Source: Cepaea nemoralis
Lineage: Eukaryota > Mollusca > Gastropoda > Stylommatophora > Helicidae
Direction: 5' to 3'
DNA length: 64,000 nt
Assembly (NCBI GenBank): GCA_014155875.1
Contig: JACEFZ010017425.1
Location: 1,291,990-1,355,989, forward strand
Below, piece after piece: positions 12,404 to 28,088 of the stretch (the first letter of the stretch is position 1; every line of letters starts with the position of its first letter). A model generated the notes under the pieces. That model worked only from the letters and a program-made list of their open reading frames with translations. It did not search any database and was not told the DNA's origin. Both the position numbers and the translations under genes were made by a program.

Positions 12404-12709
12404 CTACCGTCGCTTTCCTTGGCAGTTTGAGCTTTTCAGCTCCAACTCTCTCATACGGAACTCATGGTCTCTGACTGCCTGCTCGGCCTCCATCTTCCTA
12501 GCCTCAGCCTCCGCCTCAATCCTCTTGGCTTCGCGCACAGCCTGTCTGTAGTCTCTTTCCACCTCCTGCACATATTTCTGTAACTCCGCTCCATCATAAC
12601 CCATTTCACGCCCTGTAGCCTGTACGTCAGCGACATTAAACCCAGCTGATGCCATCTTAAACTCAGAGGGTAAGGGAAGAGGTAATTGTCCTATAAAATT
12701 TTTCCTCAC
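12404..12709 (-). CDS. N-terminal gag piece of element 1, separated by frameshift
   Basis: 101 codons, highly charged and alpha-helical (for example EAKRIEAEAEARKMEAEQAV), probably a coiled coil. Its position, between the primer binding site and the capsid region, identifies it as the start of gag. The layout (short helical N-terminus with a GxELQKY-type motif, then a charged coil) parallels the gag of the second LTR element at 29138-31657. It stops at 12404, and the following capsid lead-in is in different frames, with stops between. At least two small indels therefore separate it from the main ORF. I infer one original gag-pol frame. Confidence 0.7.
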   Translation of the reverse strand: MRKNFIGQLPLPLPSEFKMASAGFNVADVQATGREMGYDGAELQKYVQEVERDYRQAVREAKRIEAEAEARKMEAEQAVRDHEFRMRELELKSSNCQGKRR

Positions 12710-12882
12710 AAATTACACAACAAGTTACATTACACGACCACAACACGTCGTATGTCGGTCAGTCTGTGTCAGGAAGAGTACTAGACAATAGCCAGGCACG
12801 GTAGGCAGAACCTATTGATAGAAAACAAGGATATCTGTCCCCTATCACTAAATCAGCCAGAACTCCACCAGGATTTCAAATA

Positions 12883-12900
12883 TCCCGCGACGTGCCCCCA
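12883..12900 (-). promoter_or_regulatory. Primer binding site candidate of element 1
   Basis: On the minus strand, five bases inside the 5' LTR, lies TGGGGGCACGTCGCGGGA. TGG is the required complement of a tRNA CCA end. The pattern recalls the tRNA-Pro type sites of some retroviruses but is not identical, so the tRNA is not assigned. Confidence 0.65.
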
Positions 12901-12905
12901 GAAAT

Positions 12906-15031
12906 TGTAACAAGCTACGTGGAGGGTCCCAAATAGCCCGGTCACAATGTTTAATTAATCTTCTATAGCCCTGGCTAGGATAGGTCTTTACCTGCCAACC
13001 CTCCTCCGTTTTCCCTGGACTCACTGTCACGCTTCCTTTCGACCTAGGGACCTATTTCCTGCAGTGTTCTTCTGGCTGACACATAAATAACATGGCAGTC
13101 GTCAGAACAACTTGGAAGTAATTTTATTAACCTAATCAAGAACAGCACAGGAACACATAAAGGCAGATAAACAGATAGATCTACACAGACACTACACTGG
13201 TAAAGTTTTGACACAGAGCCTCCAGTCACCACAGTCACAGATCCAGCTTCAGATACTGTCTGATCTGTCCAGATATATCTCACCAAAGATGTCAGAATCT
13301 CCTTCCTTCTCCAGCAACTGGTTGTAGATTCCACAGGCTTTTGTAGAATCCAAGCGACTGGTGTGTTGAGGACTTCTGTTCATTGCCACATGAATTAATT
13401 CGGCACCAGGTCTTCACTGACCTATGAAAAGCTTTACGGTTGCAGATACGGTGAGGTGTTCGTGGAGGGATAATGGATGGGTGCCTTTTAATGTCTGGTA
13501 TAAAATGAGTATGCAAGAAAATCACTCTTAGGCTCCCTCCAGACAACAACTGCTCTCAGGCGTATATTGTTGAAAAAAACCGGCAATGCACCAGTCATGC
13601 AAAATGTCCTTGCCTCACGACCTGCACCTTGCCTCTGTCTCAGAGTTAAGCACACCAAACCTTGAGTTGGCCTCGTCGGACATATTGGCGTTAGCCTAGA
13701 AGCACTGGTGATAATGTCCGTTAGAAGACATATTCACTTCTCATAGAAGAGGACCCTGGAGATGACAAACAAAACCTGAGCGACTGGGCTGACTCATGTA
13801 TCACACAAATACAATATATGTAGTACCTGAATTACTGGGCCTGACCTGTCAGGTGGCCCCTGGATTGACCACGTCCGGGCTTGAGGAGACCTTCAGCTGG
13901 ACGAAGTCCTGTTGTCTTTTTGCCCACAAGACACACTCTCCACATTCATACCAAGCCTTTATTATGATTTGGCACAATCATTTCCATGCTTCCCTCTCAC
14001 TTACAAACGCTGCCTTTCTCACAACTACGATCCTGTGGTGTGGTGTGCCAAGTCAGCTGTGTGTTTCCCCTCGTTACTAAAAGTATAGTATTGGAGTTGT
14101 AAGGCACGCCGTGTAGTTCCCCATTCCCCGCAAGACTAGGAAAGAAGATACCACCCCCTCCCGGCTCTGCTCTCGTTTGAGCTGTCGCCGCAATGTACCA
14201 GCAGTGCCCCACAGAACACCAAGATTTAGAGGAATGCAGGTTCTCTCAATGAGATAGAGAAGTCCATTATCCTCCCTACATCATCCTATCTAGTAACAGA
14301 CGAAAGAGATAGTCCCGTGAATAGCCTCCTCCGGCTCAAGAAGACAGATCATAGATTGGTGGACTCCATCCCCAAAAATACCATAGCCATCCACTGAGTA
14401 TATACAACAGAAAGATGACAATCTGCCCAATTCAAGCCGTAGACAGAACGATAGCAACAGCTCATCTGACGCCAAGAACAAATGAAATCCTCTGGGGAGA
14501 TATATTGTTCCGTTTCACTTCCCCGGCTATGCCAAGAACAAGACGCGCAGCCAAATCGGCTAACGGTCACCCCCTACCAACATGGCAAGACTGCTGTTTT
14601 GCCATATCCTCTCCGTCGTTACAACAATAGAGATTTATAAGTACCAACTTTATTACAGCCTACGGTTACCTTTCTCCACCACCAGTAGGAGACCTTTTAA
14701 TTGTCTCAGTAGTCTGTTGCACTTCTGTCGTTATCTTTAATTAACTTTGACAAGTTGCAACTTGCAAACGGTACTTGTTTGCCCGGCCATCAATTGACCA
14801 GCCGCTGCACCAGTACACATTTGACGCAAGGCGCGCCTTCGGGACTATCCGAAAGGAAAGACAAATATATACTCGCTCCATGTACAGATTGTGGTATGAA
14901 GATAACCCAAAGAACCATCTTTCATGGAGAATTGAGCAAATAAAGAACTGAGAGCTTCCGAAAGCCGTTTCCCCCTGTTTACCAAGAATAACAGAATACA
15001 TAAGGACATGAGCCACTGGCGTTTCGCTACA
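12906..15031 (-). repeat. 5' LTR of element 1 (2126 bp)
   Basis: Starts tgtaacaagc and ends gctaca, directly followed by the AACAC target duplication. From about 13330 onward it appears identical to the other LTR. The few differences are clustered in the first 430 bp. Confidence 0.95.
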
Positions 15032-16722
15032 AACACAACAATTGAGATTGATACAACCAGTAACACTAACAACCACTGAAACTGGCACAACCACTGAGAC
15101 AGATAACGCAACAATTGAGATTGATACAACCAGTAACACTAACAACCACTGAAACTGGCACAACCACTGAGACAGATAACACAACAATTGAGATTGATAC
15201 AACCAGTAACACTAACAACCACTGAAACTGGCACAACCACTGAAACAGATAACACAACAATTGAGATTGATAAAACCAGTAACACTAACAACCACTGAAA
15301 CTGGCACAACCACTGAGACAGATAACACAACAATTGAGATTGATACAACCAGTAACACTAACAACCACTGAAACTGGCACAACCACTGAGACAGATAACA
15401 CAACAATTGAGATTGATACAACCAGTAACACTAACAACCACTGAAACTGGCACAACCACTGAGACAGATAACACAACAATTGAGATTGATACAACCAGTA
15501 ACACTAACAACCACTGAAACTGGCACAACCACTGAGACAGATAACACAACAATTGAGATTGATACAACCAGTAACACTAACAACCACTGTAACTGGCACA
15601 ACCACTGAGACAGATAACACAACAATTGAGATTGATACAACCAGTAACACTAACAACCACTGAAACTGGCACAACCACTGAGACAGATAACACAACAATT
15701 GAGATTGATACAACCAGTAACACTAACAACCACTGTAACTGGCACAACCACTGAGACAGATAACACAACAATTGAGATTGATACAACCAGTAACACTAAC
15801 AACCACTGAAACTGGCACAACCACTGAGACAGATAACACAAACAATTGAGATTGATACAACCAGTAACACTAACAACCACTGTAACTGGCACAACCACTG
15901 AGACAGATAACACAACAATTGAGATTGATACAACCAGTAACACTAACAACCACTGTAACTGGCACAACCACATGAGACAGATAACACAACAATTGAGATT
16001 GATACAACCAGTAACACTAACAACCACTGAACATGGCACAACCACTGAGACAGATAACACAACAATTGAGATTGATACAACCAGTAACACTAACAACCAC
16101 TGAAACTGGCACAACCACTGAGACAGATAACACAACAATTGAGATTGATACAACCAGTAACACTAACAACCACTGTAATTGGCACAACCACTGAGACAGA
16201 TAACACAACAATTGAGATTGATACAACCAGTAACACTAACAACCACTGAAACTGGCACAACCACTGAGACAGATACACAATAATTGAGATTGATACAACC
16301 AGTAACACTAACAACCACTGAAACTGGCACAACCACTGAGACAGATAACACAACAATTGAGATTGATACAACCAGTAACACTAACAAACCACTGAAACTG
16401 GCACAACCACTGAGACAGATAACACAACAATTGAGATTGATACAACCAGTAACACTAACAACCACTGTAACTGGCACAACCACTGAGACAGATAACACAA
16501 CAATTGAGATTGATACAACCAGTAACACTAACAACCACTGTAACTGGCACAACCACTGAGGACAGATAACACAACAATTGAGATTGATACAACCAGTAAC
16601 ACTAACAACCACTGAAACTGGCACAACCACTGAGACAGATAACACAACAATTGAGATTGATACAACCAGTAACACTAACAACCACTGTAACTGGCACAAC
16701 CACTGAGACAGATAACACAACC
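15032..16722. repeat. 73-bp satellite array, right block (about 23 units)
   Basis: Continues the left array in phase after the retrotransposon. The same rare variants recur in the same order: gataacgc near 15105, gaaacagat near 15243, gaacatgg near 16029 and taattgag near 16281. Each is 22 units after its left-block partner once the insertion is removed. Unlike the left block it carries several one-base indels, for example near 15840, 15970, 16275, 16387 and 16560. The array ends at ccacctgata. Confidence 0.96.
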
Positions 16723-17235
16723 ACCTGATACCATATCCAAACAAACCAATAACATCAGTAAAAATGACCCAAACAAACTATGATGTCCTATTTCTTTCTT
16801 CACAGCTTAGCTTCTCCAAAATGCGGTTCGAAAGCGCGTACATTAAAAAAAAAAACGCCAACACTACACCCCCGCACCATCCAGCTCCTATTCTTTACAC
16901 CCCCGCCCCTCACAACCAACTACTTAAGGATCATATACCTTGACCAACCTTATCGATTTTATACTCCACTCCCGCCCCACACCAATGATCAGCTTTTAAC
17001 CCAAGCGTAGTCCATGCTACTAGATGTCCATGACTGGCATCGATACAACTGGCTTGGTTCGATATAGCTCTTTAGAAAATATTCCCCCGGTCGATATATC
17101 GGAGGAGACAGATTGTGACGTCATCGTTTCAGGACTATTTGTCGTATATAAGGAAAATCAATCGATAATTCGGTAGTTTTTAACCAGAAATGGGGTCAAA
17201 CACGATGCAACTTACTACTCAGGTGACCTCAAGCA
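16723..17235. other. Spacer with a promoter-like stretch, no gene seen
   Basis: Pyrimidine-rich on the plus strand from 16840 to 17000. Apart from the CRE/TATA-like arrangement at 17116-17151, listed separately, nothing is recognisable. Confidence 0.45.
17116..17151 (+). promoter_or_regulatory. Possible core promoter: CRE palindrome and TATA box
   Basis: The palindrome TGACGTCA at 17116-17123 is followed 21 bases later by TATATAAG at 17145. An ATG occurs at 17190 and a CAG-GTGA donor-like site near 17223. No coding exon can be demonstrated downstream, because LINE B sequence begins immediately after. Chance is a real alternative in AT-rich DNA. Confidence 0.25.
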
Positions 17236-17556
17236 TCATGTCTTCTTCTTTCACCCTTTAGCTCCCATTGGGGGGTGGGGGTGTGGGAACAAACCCATAA
17301 CCAACTCAATCCAAGCCTTACTTCTATCATTAGCTATTCCATTCAGCTCCCTCCACACCCTTGCCATATTATTCCTTTCCATCTCTAATTTTCTTCACTG
17401 TGTGTCTTAGATCTTCCTCTTTTGAGTTGTAGATTCCAGACAAAGGCCTTTCTAGTTACACAGTTGTCATGCTTTCCAATTGTATGTCATATCCAGCACC
17501 CGAGTCTTTTCTTCACTCCTTGGTTGACTGGTATTTGTCTAGCTCTATCCACATGT
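17236..17556 (-). mobile_element. LINE B, 3' end
   Basis: Minus-strand translation gives the usual C-terminal tail of an RTE/R1-type LINE (motifs KHDNCVTRKAFVWN and LKRGRSKTHSEEN), broken by stops. It ends at a short (GAA)n-like tail near 17240. This is the 3' remainder of the LINE whose RT part lies at 20321-21085; LINE A and its tail separate the two. Confidence 0.7.
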
Positions 17557-18268
<712 letters not shown>

Positions 18269-20320
18269 CTTTCCTCTTGAGCCTAAGGCGGCGCATAGGG
18301 CAGAAGTCATGGCTCTCCATGTCTGGCGGTTCGCTGCTACCTGTTGTAGATCCTGGATGTTCACTTGGCCGTTGAATGAGCCTTCTCTGATGATGGTTCT
18401 ACGCAGGGTCTCTCTTGGTCTTCCCCGTTTTCTTTTCCCTACTGGTGACCATATGAGGGCTTGGTTGGAGAGTCTTGTCTTGTCCATTCTGAGTACATGG
18501 CCGATGTAGTTCCAACGGCGTTTTCTTATAAAATTGGATACAATATCTTGCTTAGTCTCTTGTCTTATTTGCGTATTGGTTCTGAAATCTGTCCAGTGGA
18601 GGTTTAGAATTCTTCTAAGACATTTGTTCTCAAAATTGTCTAATTTTTTATCTAAAGCTACCGTTGATTTCCAACTCTCACATCCATACGTTAGCACTGG
18701 AATCACACAAGAGTTGAAGATTTTAAGTTTCGTATGTTTGCTGAGTGTCTTTGACTTCCAGATGTTTGACAGTTTATTGAAGGCACCAGATGCCAGTGCG
18801 ATTCTAGATAATATTTCTGGCGTTTAGTCCGATGTAGATGTCATTTTGCTCCCTAGGTATGTGAAGCTGTTGACTTTTTCAAGAACATGGTTGTTTAATT
18901 TGGTGTCGTCTGAACTGTTGGTAAGATCAATAGTTTTTGTTTTTGCAGTGTTAATTTGGAGACCAATTTGTCCTGAAACATTTTGGAGATGGTTTATTTT
19001 CTCTTGGGCATCTGGGTGTGTTGAACTTAAAAGCACTATGTCGTCGGCAAAGTCCAGGTCTTCTAGAATTTTGTCAACCCATGGATACCCCTATTTGTGT
19101 TGTTTGTGCATTTGCGTATGACCCAATCGATAGCTATTCCAAAGAGCATTGGTGACAAGACATAACACTGTTTCACTCCCGTTTCCACTGAGAACCAATT
19201 AGAGTTGCCTGATTCTGTTCTTACGCAGCAACGTGTCTCTTTGTAGAAAGATTTTATGATGTTGATATATTTGGTAGGGAAACCATAGATGTTAAGTAGA
19301 TTCCAAAGTGAAGGACGGTGGATACTGTCGAAGGCTTTTTGAAAGTCGACAAAGTTGGTGATTAATTTCAACTGGAATTCTACAGTCTTTAATGATTATT
19401 CTAAAGATGAAAATGTGGTCTATACATGACCGTTTTGGTCTGAAGCCAGCTTGTTCTTCTCTGAGCCTTTCTTCTATAGACTTTTTCAATCTCTCAAGTA
19501 ATATGCCACAAAAAAGTTTTCCTGGTACTGATAGCAGGGTGATACCACCAGTTATTGCAATCAGACATGTCACCTTTTTTTGGCAGTATGAAAATTACAC
19601 CATCCTTCCACTGTTGTGGTGGGGACTCGTTTTGACAGATTTCATTGATGAGCTGTAACAAACGTTGTAAGGTATTCTCATCTGCTGCTTTGAGCATTTC
19701 TCCTGAGATGTCGTCTTAACCAACAGCTTTGTTGTTCTTCAATGTTTTAATGGCTGCTTCAATCTCTTCCATGGTGAATGACTCACAGGAGGCATCTAGT
19801 GGTGGCATGGTGGTTTCTCCACCCAGGTTGGGAACACTGTTAGGCTGCGGTCTATTTAATATTTCTTTGAAATGTTCTGCCCATCGTTGCTTTTGGTGGT
19901 CATCAGATAACAATAGTTTACCTTGTTTGTCTTTGATGGGTTTGTTTGGTGTAGGTGAATGATTGCATAGTTGTTTCATGATGTGGAATATGGCTTTGTT
20001 GTTTCCAGTTTTGGCAGCTGATCCGGCATCGGCGGCCAAGCTGTGTATAAAGTTATGTTTATCTTTTCGTGCTCTTGATTTCACCTCTTTATCCAACATG
20101 GAGTAATTTCGCTTATGGGTTTCATATGAAGATGTGTCTTTTGTAGAAAGAAGTGTTATTTTTGCTTGCGTTCTTTCTGTATCTTCGTCCAGGTGTTATC
20201 GCTTAGCCACTTCTTCTTCTGTCTTTGTACGTAGCCAACTGTGTTTGTTGTCGCATTTAGCAAGGTCTCTTTCAGGAAATTCCAATTTTCTTCATGTGAT
20301 TCTGTCAAATCATTTTTGTC
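18269..20320 (-). mobile_element. LINE A, 5'-truncated, RT-bearing
   Basis: In order on the minus strand: a charged linker at about 19720-20100, the RT start with KDGVIFILPKKGDMSDCNNW near 19580-19610, VDFQKAFDSIHRPSLWNLL near 19330, an LSPMLFGIAID motif near 19150, the FADD active site near 19035-19050, and the C-terminal tail with GKRKRGRPRETLRRTI near 18400. A TAA breaks the frame at about 19717 and other frameshifts occur, so it is a pseudo-element. There is no endonuclease, hence strong 5' truncation. It interrupts LINE B and ends in the (CTAA)n tail. Confidence 0.85.
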
Positions 20321-21085
20321 CTATAGTGTGCATGCACTAATTAGTGAATGTTCGTAGTTCATTTTTAATCTTATAGTTGTTCTCCATGTCTCTGATCCAT
20401 ACAGCAGTAATAATTTAAACGTTAGAATATGATATTCTAAGTGTGGTATTCAGTTTAACTTCTTTTGACTTCCACAAATGTTCAAGTGCTTTAAAAGCTG
20501 CTCCAGGCTTTTGTATTCTTATGTTGACATCAATATCTGTTCGCTCTCTTTGTCTACATTGCTACCTAAATAGGTGCATGATTCCGATTCTGGAAGTAAA
20601 GGTTCACAAAGGGAAATCGGGTTTTCATTTGCTTGATTTATCCTCATTAAGCAATTCATTTTCCAATGCATTTTTAAAACTAATTGTTGTGACCGCTCAT
20701 CAGATGTTGTTAGTATATCTTACATCTAATTTCATGTACGAGACAGGAGGGCAATGTCGTCAGTGAAGTTGAGATCACCAAGATATTTTGTAATAGAAAT
20801 CCATCGAATTCCATTTCTGTCAGTGCTTTTGTTGCCATCATAATCCTGGTTATAGTCAGTGAGAATAGTAGAGGTGGAAAATGACATTCCAGTCTCCTTT
20901 CTGTTCTATTTCGAATCCTTCTGTTAAGTTGTCCTTGATGGGGGTACTCTGCACCTCCTGTCTCTTTATGTTGCCTGTATGAAGTTTATGATATTCTGTT
21001 GGGTTCCACAATGTCTCATCAATTTCCAAAGCGATTCCCTATCAAATGCCTTTTTATAAACCACAAATTCTATATAAAGTGGTGA
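20321..21085 (-). mobile_element. LINE B, RT part, interrupted by LINE A
   Basis: Minus-strand RT from the mid domain (FDRESLWKLMRHCGTQQNI near 21030) through the DD active site (FTDDIALLSRT near 20740; usually FADD) to LYGSETWRTT near 20390. It is heavily frameshifted. The frame continues logically into 17236-17556, so LINE A landed between these two parts. Confidence 0.75.
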
Positions 21086-21089
21086 GTAG

Positions 21090-21345
21090 AGGTCAGCATG
21101 GTTGAATGGATAAGCGCCCTAGCTCTTAAACTTCCGGTGTGCTGATGCCGAGGCAGAGGGTTAAACCCCTACACGGGTAAGTTGGAACTAAAATGTTAAT
21201 ATCTCGTCCTTGACTTGGGATGTAGACTACAAGTACCCCAGACGTCGGAATGGGTTCGCCAGATGGCGAGGGGCACTGATAATGGGGAAAGCTAATCCCC
21301 ACACAAAAATCAGTCCAGTGCACTAGAAATAGTAGTAAGTTTACA
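21090..21345 (+). mobile_element. tRNA-derived SINE candidate
   Basis: Starts gtcagcatggttgaatgga, an A-box-like promoter. A B-box-like gggttaaacccc lies about 50 bases on, the spacing expected of a tRNA head. A non-tRNA body of about 170 bp follows. It sits immediately after LINE B. No clean target duplication was found. Confidence 0.5.
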
Positions 21346-21852
21346 TGTATGAAGCAACTGCTACTTAACTATTACTGTACACAATACACAGTGGTAAAAA
21401 CATTAATGCTTGCACTTTGTTGGTCAACCGACGGATCAAGTGGTTATCACCCTTAGCATATATTTACGCTGTAATCTGAATGGCGATTATCTTACCTGAC
21501 CATAACAAAAGGGGGCCATTTTCCCTGGTTTATTTTGACCAGTGAGTTGGGAAAACAAATGTGTTCTAAAGACTTATACCATCTATGTCATATGGGCTGA
21601 CTAGATATTTAACTCTTTTGATACCATAACTTACAGAAATTAAAACACATTTGAATCCAGCCAAGTGTGTTATTCGGGCCATGATTGTCATGTGACCGGG
21701 GTCAACCTTTATTGCCGTTGGCTAGTGGTGTTTCTCTACTGGGATCAATGTTTATTGGTGTTCGATCCCTATCTTAAGTCTACATTCTAGTGACGACTAA
21801 AAATATATTTTGATGTGTCTTAATTTGTCATACTTTTCGTAGTTTTATAGAA
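21346..21852. other. No recognisable feature
   Basis: About 500 bp of mixed sequence between the SINE candidate and the Helitron-like element. No coding or repeat structure is seen. Confidence 0.5.
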
Positions 21853-23365
<1,513 letters not shown>

Positions 23366-23542
23366 TCATTTATAATTGAACTTGTAACATTTTGCCTAAA
23401 GATGATCATATTCGCTTTTCTACGGTAGAACTGAAAGACAGTCACAACATTGATGTTTATTTTAATGGGTAGAATACAATTATATTATTTCTTAAACAAT
23501 GCTCTTTCATCGCCGATCACTCTGTTAAAACATATTCAATTT

Positions 23543-24601
23543 CAGTAAAACTTCTATTAACCGTCACCGTCCGGAACAGGGCTGTGACGGAAACAGGCGG
23601 ATAACAGAAACCTCTTAATACATATGTACAGGATGTGATTTCACTGCGGGCTTGGGACGAAAATGAAAATAAAATCCTTTAAACGTGAATAATATATACA
23701 TTGTATTTAATTTTACATGACGATCAATATAAACTTCAATATAAGAGTAGTAATGTACAGAAATTTACAGTAATACTATAAACCTACGTTACTTTAAAAT
23801 AATCTGTCAACTTCTTCTGTGTCTTTGAGGCTCGAGCTTTCAGCGAGGCGATGTTCCATATCTTACGCAAACATGAGATCTGTGATGCATTTGCCTCTTC
23901 TCGCACTTCAAACCAGTTGATGCACTTTGATAACATTGATTCTGCTTCTGTGGTTTTCTCCACTAATGTTGTTGTGGAGTTGTCGAATACTGTAACGAAA
24001 CTTAAACTTATCAAGCCATCCTATGCTTGCTTTAAAATGTTGATCCCCTTCTAGTCTCTTATTCATCTCAACTGTCTTTGTCATTATTATGGGACCTGAA
24101 AGTGGGATCCCTTGACTCCTGGCTGGTATAAACCATTGGTACATCGCATTATACAGGTGGTCTAATTTTGCCGGTTTCATGGTTTTACGACTCTTAACAT
24201 TTCCATCGGTGCTTTGCATTTTTGACACGTTCAATATTTTCAGCATCGCCTTTGATATCACTGACTGTTGTTCTCCCAACGCCGTAAATCTGAGCAATAT
24301 TAGTGGCAGTTCCACCTTTCTTCAAAAGTTTGATAATTTCAAATTTCTTGTTAAAATCTAGCACTACATGTTTCCGCTTTTCAGCCATTTTGAAACAATT
24401 TTACAGAACAATGAAATAAAAGAGATTAGGCCTTACTTTTTAAGCCTACATATGAGCGGCGAAATGGAAACAGCAAATACAGAACATTAGGACTATCGTA
24501 ACGTTAGCCTATGCCGAAAAAGTTTTTTTCTTTTATTAAAGACGATGACGGATAACAGAACCTGTCGGTTAAACAAGTGACGGTTAATCGACGTTTTACT
24601 G
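23543..24601 (-). mobile_element. Tigger/pogo-type DNA transposon, internally deleted (1059 bp)
   Basis: Terminal inverted repeats start CAGTAAAAC and include ATTAACCGTCAC at both ends. The right flank is TA; the left flank is TT, so the expected TA duplication is damaged or absent on one side. It encodes the start and end of a Tigger transposase, without the catalytic middle. Confidence 0.9.
23784..24388 (-). pseudogene. Tigger transposase remnant: CENP-B-type DNA-binding domains, no catalytic domain
   Basis: From 24388 the minus strand encodes a psq/CENP-B-type helix-turn-helix (VLDFNKKFEIIKLLKKGG, then TVSDI). After a frameshift near 24200-24310 comes the second CENPB helix-turn-helix (around FKASIGWLDKFKFRYSIRQL). 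The C-terminal end with KLTDYFK, typical of Tigger proteins, lies at 23784. The full protein is normally about 500 residues or more. Here about 200 codons remain, and the DDE/DDD nuclease is absent. Confidence 0.8.
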
Positions 24602-24877
24602 TATATATTTTAATTTTTCAAAGTGCACAATAATGCGGTTGCTCCTGCTGCTCTAGGAATTTGTCCGCCAGCGTGGAAAACCACAAGAACCGGCACCACC
24701 CACCCCCCACCCCCACACACACACACACATCATGGGGGTGGGGTAGGGCGGGGTGTTAGGCTTGTAAAACCAATGCCTCTCATTTATTGACACAATTTTT
24801 TTTGGGCGTTAGCTCGCTTTGAACTCAAGCGTAGTCCTGGCGCTACTACTGATATAACACACACTATTATTATTATG

Positions 24878-24927
<50 letters not shown>

Positions 24928-26039
24928 GTTAATTATTATGTTAATTATTATTAAAACACAGTAAAAAAGAAAACTAAAATATGAGTTAAGATGTGTTTTC
25001 ATAATTCTCGACTTGAAAAATCCAGGAAGCTTTCTGTGCTTAATTGTGACTTAGAGAATTTCGTATTGTATCATACTAAAATCTATGAACTTTTGTGACC
25101 CTGATCTGAAAAATACATTTGCACATGAAAGGATAGATAAGTTGGTCCTAATACAAAACCTGAACGAATTGAATTCATGCTATATATCCATTCTGTGGCC
25201 TTTGTCGTCTAACTGACTCAGAATAATACAGTTGTATTGCCTGCTGCTGCAGTTAAAATTTCGGGGGGGGGGGGGGGGGGGGGTCCGTGGGCAACAGATC
25301 AAACGACAATTAACCTATTTAATACACGAGGAACAGATGTGGCCGTGCAGCGAATAAATTATCACATTTAACATTCTGGCATGGCACAAATTGCATGGGC
25401 CAATCATATGGTTTCATGGGAAGTGGCGGTTGTTAAGAACACTTGTATGTCGGAAACAGCAGTATTAGGGAAGGGTGGGATTGGTGGTGGAATGACACTG
25501 GCATCAAAGGTAACAGAAATTGACCTGGGAAAAGTACATAAACAATGTGGACAGATGGTGTTAGATTGATAATTGTCTCCCACGGCAAAGTTACTTACAG
25601 GACACCTTACATTCTATCCCGAACTTGTTTGTTTGTACGAGGAATGTCACTGGCCTCAGTAGATGAAAAAAATTAGGTGGAACTGCGGTAAAGCTGTGAA
25701 AGTGTAAACAATATAAAATGACACAAAGTAGTGCAGCTTTACATAACAGAGTTAAGACACAACAGGACGTTGCGGCGATTAGCCTTCATCAGCAAACAAA
25801 CACATTCACAAACACAACATAGGCCTACAGTCAAGGAGATCTCTTGTGACTACACCAGAAGGTGACGACAGGGCGAGAAGAACAAAAGCATGGAAAAATG
25901 AAAGCAATGAAGAGAAAATGAGAATTGAAAAAAATTTTAATTGAAAAAAAAAATGTTAGTTGAAGAAAATGTAATTGAAAAAAATGTTAATAGAGAAACT
26001 GTTCATACTCACCTCACAGTTCGGATCTGTAAGCAACTC
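24602..26039. other. Spacer with simple repeats, no gene seen
   Basis: Contains a (CA)n and G/C-rich run at 24695-24755, an (ATT)n microsatellite at about 24865-24950, a poly-G run at 25263-25283, and degenerate repeats of aattgaaaaaaat type at 25920-26000. A 62-codon frame at 25381-25569 has no supporting feature. Confidence 0.5.
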
Positions 26040-27860
<1,821 letters not shown>

Positions 27861-28088
27861 GCCTCCTAGCAGCGAACAGACAGTATGGCTAGACCGAGTG
27901 GCCACCAGATTAAGTGGACACCTCAGCACCTAAGCCAAACAAGGCACTCATTAGTTCTGACAGCTGAAGTTTTGTTGCCTATGTTTATTGTGGAAAAGAA
28001 AGTGAAACCACCACATATTCTTCCCAAGAATAAGTTTATGAGCAAATCGCTTTAAAAGAAGTCAAACGAATACGGCCCATTTAGACAA

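Larger units (their letters stand above)
6179..15031 (-). mobile_element. Ty3-type LTR retrotransposon with copia-like pol order (Gmr1-like), nearly complete
   Basis: An 8853-bp element on the minus strand. It has LTRs of 2127 and 2126 bp with TG...CA ends, and a 5-bp target duplication AACAC at 6174-6178 and 15032-15036. A primer-binding-site candidate lies inside the right (5') LTR and a polypurine tract before the left (3') LTR. One long ORF carries capsid, zinc knuckle, protease, integrase, RT and RNase H in that order. The LTRs differ at only about eight positions that I could find, all in their first 430 bp on the plus strand, so insertion is recent. The start of gag is frame-broken, so this copy is probably not autonomous as it stands. 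It sits inside the 73-bp satellite and splits it in phase. Confidence 0.95.
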
